Positions 60,125 through 64,000 of a DNA stretch of 64,000 bases are shown here, piece by piece. The DNA comes from CAYILR01 sp964364175 (GTDB lineage: Bacteria > Bdellovibrionota > UBA1018), in contig CAYILR010000015.1 in the NCBI GenBank assembly GCA_964364175.1, positions 16,887 to 80,886 of the forward strand. Direction: 5' to 3'. Numbering within the stretch: the stretch's first letter is position 1; each line of letters begins with the position of its first letter. The notes beneath the pieces are model-generated. The model was not told the DNA's origin. It was given only the letters and a program-made list of their open reading frames with translations, and searched no databases. The translations under genes and the position numbers were made by a program.

Positions 60125-61573
60125 TCAATGTCCGTCAGCAGCGACGGGCTGCTCGCGCGGCCGTCTCGTTGACGGGCCTGGCGCCAGGCCACGCTTTTGA
60201 AGCGGATGCCTTCCACCGACGATCAGCTTGACGGTGCCTGGGTGCAGCCCAACGGCACCGGCAATGTCCTTGAGCTTCTTACCACCCGTGCGTAGCTCCA
60301 GGATGCGCGTGACCAGGTCGGCCGTCACGACAAGACGGTCTGTTTCTTCAGGCTTGTCGAACTTTGGGCCAGTCTTTGGTGGCTGAGAGTCAGGACCCGT
60401 GACCCAAGCGTAGGTTCGCCCGTCGCGGACAGCCATGACCGTGTAGAGGTTCAAGTTGAAGCGATCAGCGACGACTTGCGCAGGTTCGCTCTTGAGCGCA
60501 GCACGAAGGGCGAGCACCGTGGCCACATCAAGCCGTTCCGTTGAGGTCCGTTTGGGTCGTTGAAGCCGCATGGCCTTGACCGCAGCACGTTGGTCAGCGT
60601 CTCGGGCTCGATACCTTATGGCCGCTTGTTGCTTCGCAAGCGTTGCAACAGCGGGATCTGTTGGCAACGGCGGCAGACTGGCATCGTAATCCGTCTCACC
60701 CAGGACTGCTCGTGTTGCGGACTGCCGGCTTACACCGAGGTGCTGTGCGATACGCTCAAACGGCCATTCACCGGAGGCATAGAGCGCCCGTGCTTCGGTG
60801 ACCTGCTCGTCGGTGAGCTTTGCGTTGTGATGGCTAGAACCAGATGGCAACAAGCCAGTCTCGGCTGCGTGGACAGCCTGTTCCCGTGGCGTCGCCCATT
60901 CGCAGTTCCATACGGCGTTATTGTTGGGGTTGCCGTCCTTGTGATTTACAGTGTCACGTTCCGGAGTCCGGCCGGGGACGAACGCTTCGCCGACGAGACG
61001 GTGGAGGAAGAAGTGACCGAGCCCTCTCAGGCCGGTGCGCCAATATCCAGTTTCTTCTCGGTGCGCCCGAATCAGTTTCATGCTTTTGGCGGAGAAGACA
61101 CGCGCGAGCGTTGACACGTAGTATTGCGAGCCGCGGAAGCGAGCCCAGCGTTCTTGATGAGACTCTCCTGACGGCTCTCGACAAGAGATGGGCTCAACGA
61201 GCGGTACCCAATCGTCGCCCTGGTTGACGCCTTGGTTCGGGAGTGTCCAAACCAAGTTGGTGGCGACGTTATTCTTCACGTCGCCGTCCAGGTGCTTGAC
61301 GCGCGGGTGCTTGCCTGCAAGATCGGGCGGCACGGGTACGAAGGCTTCGGCGACGAGACGCGAGATGAGGCTGAACTTTTGGCCGCCTGTTACGTCCGTG
61401 TTGACACCCAGATGGCCTTTGCCATAGTCCCCACCACGCATGAAGCGCGTGGTGCGGACGTTGAAGACGCGGCCTTGTGACGAGACTGCGATCAAGGACA
61501 AGGCAGAGAACTTCCAGATCTCCGGCTGACCGTTGAAACTCGTTGGCAACCAATCAGGAACCGTGACGCTCAT
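60125..61573 (-). CDS. HNH homing endonuclease with two HNH units and HTH repeats
   Basis: 482 residues. Residues 91-122 (VKHLDGDVKNNVATNLVWT) and 208-232 (VNHKDGNPNNNAVWNCEWAT) are two HNH cores, each preceded by a NUMOD4-like segment (GRVFNVRTT, ARVFSAKSMKL). Helix-turn-helix segments lie at about 259-290 (ERIAQHLGVSRQSATRAVLG) and 435-460 (KLKDIAGAVGLHPGTVKLIV). The second core keeps the usual N-H-x-D-G-x-x-x-N-N; the first has KHLDG, a variant. GAGGTG before the ATG and its own promoter mark it as a free-standing mobile gene beside the capsid gene. Confidence 0.85.
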   Translation of the reverse strand: MSVTVPDWLPTSFNGQPEIWKFSALSLIAVSSQGRVFNVRTTRFMRGGDYGKGHLGVNTDVTGGQKFSLISRLVAEAFVPVPPDLAGKHPRVKHLDGDVKNNVATNLVWTLPNQGVNQGDDWVPLVEPISCREPSGESHQERWARFRGSQYYVSTLARVFSAKSMKLIRAHREETGYWRTGLRGLGHFFLHRLVGEAFVPGRTPERDTVNHKDGNPNNNAVWNCEWATPREQAVHAAETGLLPSGSSHHNAKLTDEQVTEARALYASGEWPFERIAQHLGVSRQSATRAVLGETDYDASLPPLPTDPAVATLAKQQAAIRYRARDADQRAAVKAMRLQRPKRTSTERLDVATVLALRAALKSEPAQVVADRFNLNLYTVMAVRDGRTYAWVTGPDSQPPKTGPKFDKPEETDRLVVTADLVTRILELRTGGKKLKDIAGAVGLHPGTVKLIVGGRHPLQKRGLAPGPSTRRPREQPVAADGH

Positions 61574-61606
61574 GAAACACCTCGGGCGGAGTCGATGGCC
61601 GAAACC

Positions 61607-61635
61607 ATCATACTCCGCCCGAGTCACGTCGTCAA
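61607..61635 (-). promoter_or_regulatory. sigma70-type promoter of the homing endonuclease
   Basis: Minus strand TTGACG (61630-61635), 17-nt spacer, TATGAT (61607-61612), 34 nt upstream of the start at 61573. The -10 box sits in a 12-bp inverted repeat (61581-61592 with 61612-61623). Confidence 0.65.
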
Positions 61636-61641
61636 GCTAGA

Positions 61642-61660
61642 GTCTGACTACAGGTCAGAC
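61642..61660 (-). terminator. hairpin just after the capsid gene stop
   Basis: GTCTGAC/GTCAGAC, a perfect 7-bp stem with a 5-nt loop, 1 nt beyond the capsid stop codon. Only TCTAGCTT follows on the minus strand, so it may be a weak terminator or protect the transcript's 3' end. Confidence 0.45.
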
Positions 61661-61661
61661 G

Positions 61662-62786
61662 CTACACACGGGTCCCGATACTGACCGGGCGGTCTTGCAC
61701 ATGCAAACTTTCGATCCCCATGAGGTAGAAGCCGCGACGCGGGGCTCCCAAGGGGTAATGATTGATCTCCGTGCTCTGGATCTCGCGACGGACACCGCGC
61801 TGGCCGAGCGCGATCGGAGTACCGAGCACGAAGACCTCGCCGGGCTCCAGGACGCGGAGCGTCTGGTAGCGGAAGCCGTCGGTGATCAACTTCATGTTGA
61901 GCAGGGAGCCGAGGCGGCCTTCCATGATCAACTGGTACTTGTGAACAGGCTCCCACCAGGTCGTGAACGCCGCATCGGCGATCATGTCATCCCAGATGTC
62001 GAAGCTGAACAGCATGTGCGCAGCCGGGATGCCGTTCGACGCGACCTGCGTGCGCAGAGCGGTGAGCGACTGCGGGCTGAACGTCGCGAACGACACCGGA
62101 GCGTTGAACACGCCGGCCGTGGCCAGGAGCAGCGAGCGAAGGATGCGGTCCTGACGGACCATCACCGCTTCAAGCGCGTCCTGGAACTTCTCGTCCAGGA
62201 ACTCAGGACCAGCCTGGGCCAGGTCACGCTCTTCAACGAGCACCTGGCACTGGAGGTAGTAGTCCTGCGGGTAGATGTACGCCTGCTCGACGATCTGCGC
62301 GATTCCCTCACCGTCGTTGATCACCTGGAAGGCGGTGATGTCCTTGCGACGGATACGGATGCGGTTGTCGGTGCCATCCACGACGTCCTTGCGGGCGACG
62401 AGTTGGCTGGTGAAGCCCTGACGGTTCAGGGTCTCCCACACGTCTTCTGCGAAGACCTCGCCCATCACCTTCATGCGGTCATCACCGCTGGAGAAGGCGG
62501 AGAGAAGCTCCTCGTGACGCTCCTTCTGGGCCTTGAGCTTGGCGCCGGAGGTGTCTTCACCCCCATCGGCACCAATCTCGCCCGACTGCACCATCGCATG
62601 GATGGCGTTGATCTTCTGGGACAGATCCTTCAGATCGTAGGCGTTGATGTCGCCTGCATCGTTCGTGAGACGGCCTCCGGCGGCCTCGACCTTCTGACCA
62701 GGCTTCTTCGCAAAGGCGGGCATTCCGCCGACCACGGGCTCCCGCGACTTGCGATAGAAGTCCTGACGTGGCATCACCAATGTCAT
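61662..62786 (-). CDS. probable major capsid protein
   Basis: 374 residues. The order of an N-terminal helical region (residues 30-120), then IRIRRKDITAFQVINDGEGI, AYIYPQDYYLQCQVLVEERD, a central helix (DALEAVMVRQDRILRSLLLA), and a C-terminal alpha/beta part with TTWWEPVHKYQLIM and GEVFVLGTPIALGQRGVRRE fits HK97-fold capsid subunits of myoviruses. CAGGAG before the ATG at 62786 gives a strong start, and a long structured leader precedes it. The acidic N-terminal segment could be a delta-domain. The family call is by pattern; T4-like and other lineages cannot be separated. Confidence 0.6.
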   Translation of the reverse strand: MTLVMPRQDFYRKSREPVVGGMPAFAKKPGQKVEAAGGRLTNDAGDINAYDLKDLSQKINAIHAMVQSGEIGADGGEDTSGAKLKAQKERHEELLSAFSSGDDRMKVMGEVFAEDVWETLNRQGFTSQLVARKDVVDGTDNRIRIRRKDITAFQVINDGEGIAQIVEQAYIYPQDYYLQCQVLVEERDLAQAGPEFLDEKFQDALEAVMVRQDRILRSLLLATAGVFNAPVSFATFSPQSLTALRTQVASNGIPAAHMLFSFDIWDDMIADAAFTTWWEPVHKYQLIMEGRLGSLLNMKLITDGFRYQTLRVLEPGEVFVLGTPIALGQRGVRREIQSTEINHYPLGAPRRGFYLMGIESLHVQDRPVSIGTRV

Positions 62787-62995
62787 GGACAACTCCTGTT
62801 TGGGGCCTATTCCTCGTCTCGGTTTGGGCGGCCCCAATTTGAGACAGAATGAAACGAGGAAAGTTGTTCGGACGTGGGCGGGGAGCCCCTGTTATCTTTG
62901 AGTGTTGAAAAGACGAGCTTCTCAGCACTCAGGGAAAGAGTGCGTAGGTGAATCAGTACATGACTGGATTCACCTACGCGGCGTGAGCGCTGTGC
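62787..62995 (-). promoter_or_regulatory. structured leader of the capsid gene
   Basis: Between the small basic gene and the capsid start lie a 13-bp hairpin (62942-62954 with 62967-62979), a 9-bp hairpin (62900-62908 with 62922-62930), and a pairing of CCTCGT near 62813 with ACGAGG near 62862. No typical promoter is seen. The first hairpin may end the upstream transcript or process it; the rest may stabilise the capsid mRNA. Confidence 0.45.
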
Positions 62996-63109
62996 TCACT
63001 TCTTGGGAAGACGACGCTTGCCCTTCACGCCCTTGCGGCGCGTGTGCTTGGCGACGGTCTTCTTGCGATCGTACTTCTTGACGGAAACACGCTTCTTCTT
63101 AGAGGCCAT
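62996..63109 (-). CDS. 37-residue very basic protein
   Basis: Reads MASKKKRVSVKKYDRKKTVA and ends KGVKGKRRLPKK, with 19 Lys/Arg in 37 residues. AGGAGA lies 4 nt before the ATG. It lies between the capsid gene and a gene with a similarly basic C-terminus, so it may condense or bind DNA or RNA in the head. Too small for family assignment, but the ribosome-binding site and composition support it. Confidence 0.65.
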   Translation of the reverse strand: MASKKKRVSVKKYDRKKTVAKHTRRKGVKGKRRLPKK

Positions 63110-63200
63110 TTTCTTCTCCTGTGGTGGTTTCGACGGACGGCAGGAACTGAACTTTCAGCCCCCTAGTGCAGCACCTCACGGCACCGACTTCTGTTCAAGA

Positions 63201-64000
63201 TCACTTCTTCTTGGCCGCGAACGGCGACTCCTTGACCATCTTCGCCTTGGCGAGCACGTTGTGCTTCGCGATGCGCTGTTGGACAGCCTTCGATGCACCG
63301 GACGGTGCCTTGAGCTTCTTGAAGACGGGCTTCTTCTTGTAGAAGAGGTTGTAGGAGCCGGTAAGGTTGCCCTTCTTCCGGTACACTGTGACGTAGAACT
63401 TGCCCTTCTTGGTACGCTTGGCCATCGAACGGCCGACGACCTTGGCACCCTTCCACTTCTTCGCCGAGGCTGCCTTCTGCGCCTTGGTGGCCTTCTTGCG
63501 CTTCTTCGCCGCCCACAGGACGTTGGATGAAGCGATGATCAGGCTGGATGCCTCCAGGCCGATGCCCATCTCCTCCAACAGGGCGATCTCCTCAGGGGTG
63601 AGGTCTTCCTCCTCCTCCTCATCAAGAAGGGCCATGTCGTCCCCACCGAGCGGGGCTTCATCGAGCGGAGCCTCCAGGTCGTCCTCGACGACCTCCTCGA
63701 CCATCTCCTCACCGTCCATGGCGAGCAGGGTGTTGAGACGAGACTGGACGCGCGCGAGGCGAGCCTCGACGCTGGTAGCGCGCACCGGGGCCTTCGGCTC
63801 TGGCTTGCGAATGAGAGGACGACGAGCCGGGCGCTTGAACACGGCCGAGCCTTCGAGCAGGCCCTCCGCCTCCAGAGCGGCGATCTCCTCGTCGGTCAGG
63901 GCGTCCACGTCCGAGCCGGCTTCCTCCTCCTCAGCAGGCTCCTCCTCCTCCTCCTCAGCAGGCTCCTCCTCCTCCTCCTCAGCAGGCTCCTCCTCCTCCT
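63201..64000 (-). CDS. acidic/basic bipolar head-region protein (N-terminus beyond window)
   Basis: The frame is open to the window edge. The visible part begins with EEEEEEPA-type repeats, then ALTDEEIAALEAEGLLEG, an acidic region with a second EEEDLTPEEIALLEEMG block, and a C-terminal ~110 residues very rich in Lys (KWKGAKVVGRSMAKRTKKGK). ALTDEEIAALEAEG and LTPEEIALLEEMG are an internal duplicate. Sharp charge polarity suggests scaffold-like assembly or nucleic-acid binding. An apparent GTG start at 63908 is not needed, because the frame continues upstream. Confidence 0.65.
   Translation of the reverse strand, partial: EEEEPAEEEEEEPAEEEEEEPAEEEEAGSDVDALTDEEIAALEAEGLLEGSAVFKRPARRPLIRKPEPKAPVRATSVEARLARVQSRLNTLLAMDGEEMVEEVVEDDLEAPLDEAPLGGDDMALLDEEEEEDLTPEEIALLEEMGIGLEASSLIIASSNVLWAAKKRKKATKAQKAASAKKWKGAKVVGRSMAKRTKKGKFYVTVYRKKGNLTGSYNLFYKKKPVFKKLKAPSGASKAVQQRIAKHNVLAKAKMVKESPFAAKKK
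63921..64000. repeat. 24-bp acidic coding repeat
   Basis: About three tandem units of (CTC)n with CAGCAGG, encoding EEEEEEPA on the minus strand, running into the window edge. Such a low-complexity repeat can vary in number or collapse in assembly. Confidence 0.85.

Noticed and set aside
61695..62852. Long plus-strand frame opposite the capsid gene
   Set aside because: It is the antisense shadow of a well-supported minus-strand gene with a strong ribosome-binding site.

Overview
The window is part of a GC-rich genome of a tailed, dsDNA bacteriophage, almost certainly with a contractile tail. The evidence is a baseplate J-like protein, a tail-hub protein carrying an M23 peptidase, a run of repeat-rich tail fibres, a probable major capsid protein and a holin/amidase lysis pair. 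The phage also carries its own replication and nucleotide genes: sliding clamp, clamp loader, FEN-type and DEDD exonucleases, dCTP deaminase, class II ribonucleotide reductase and a DNA methyltransferase. Such a set in only part of a genome points to a large phage. The host cannot be named from the sequence. Ten Ns flanked by poly-C at about 56.5 kb show that this is a draft assembly.

Layout. 1-9.1 kb (minus): a tightly packed early-type operon, many genes joined by ATGA or GTGA overlaps, with a Rad50/SbcC-like ATPase (cut by the window edge), a DUF4419 protein, zinc-ribbon proteins, a mosaic family of small paralogues and a methyltransferase. 9.1-13.6 kb (minus): clamp loader, dCTP deaminase and exonuclease. 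13.6-21.5 kb (minus): tail fibres. 21.5-35.6 kb (plus): the sliding clamp heads a translationally coupled baseplate/tail operon. 35.6-42.5 kb (mixed): virion-type proteins, a tRNA-like RNA, a double HNH endonuclease, an amber-interrupted zinc-ribbon gene and a 732-residue zincin. 42.5-44.1 kb (plus): thermonuclease, holin-like protein and amidase. 44.1-64 kb (minus): FEN exonuclease, virion-type proteins, a 2H phosphoesterase, NrdJ, a second homing endonuclease, the probable capsid protein and strongly basic head-region proteins.

How it works together. NrdJ and dCTP deaminase feed deoxynucleotide synthesis. Clamp, clamp loader, FEN and Rad50-like proteins serve replication and recombination. 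The clamp is physically tied to the late tail operon, which allows a T4-like link between replication and late expression (inference). Thermonuclease, holin and amidase form a degradation/lysis group.

The observations most worth a second look are: a helical motif (consensus I/V-A-x-x-L-R-A-x-A-x-x-L) at the start of two proteins and at internal ATG sites of two more; a zinc-ribbon gene with an in-frame TAG between its two CxxC knuckles; a tRNA-like RNA with an apparent 8-nt anticodon loop and an insert of about 50 nt; and two matching TTGACG/TATGAT promoters.
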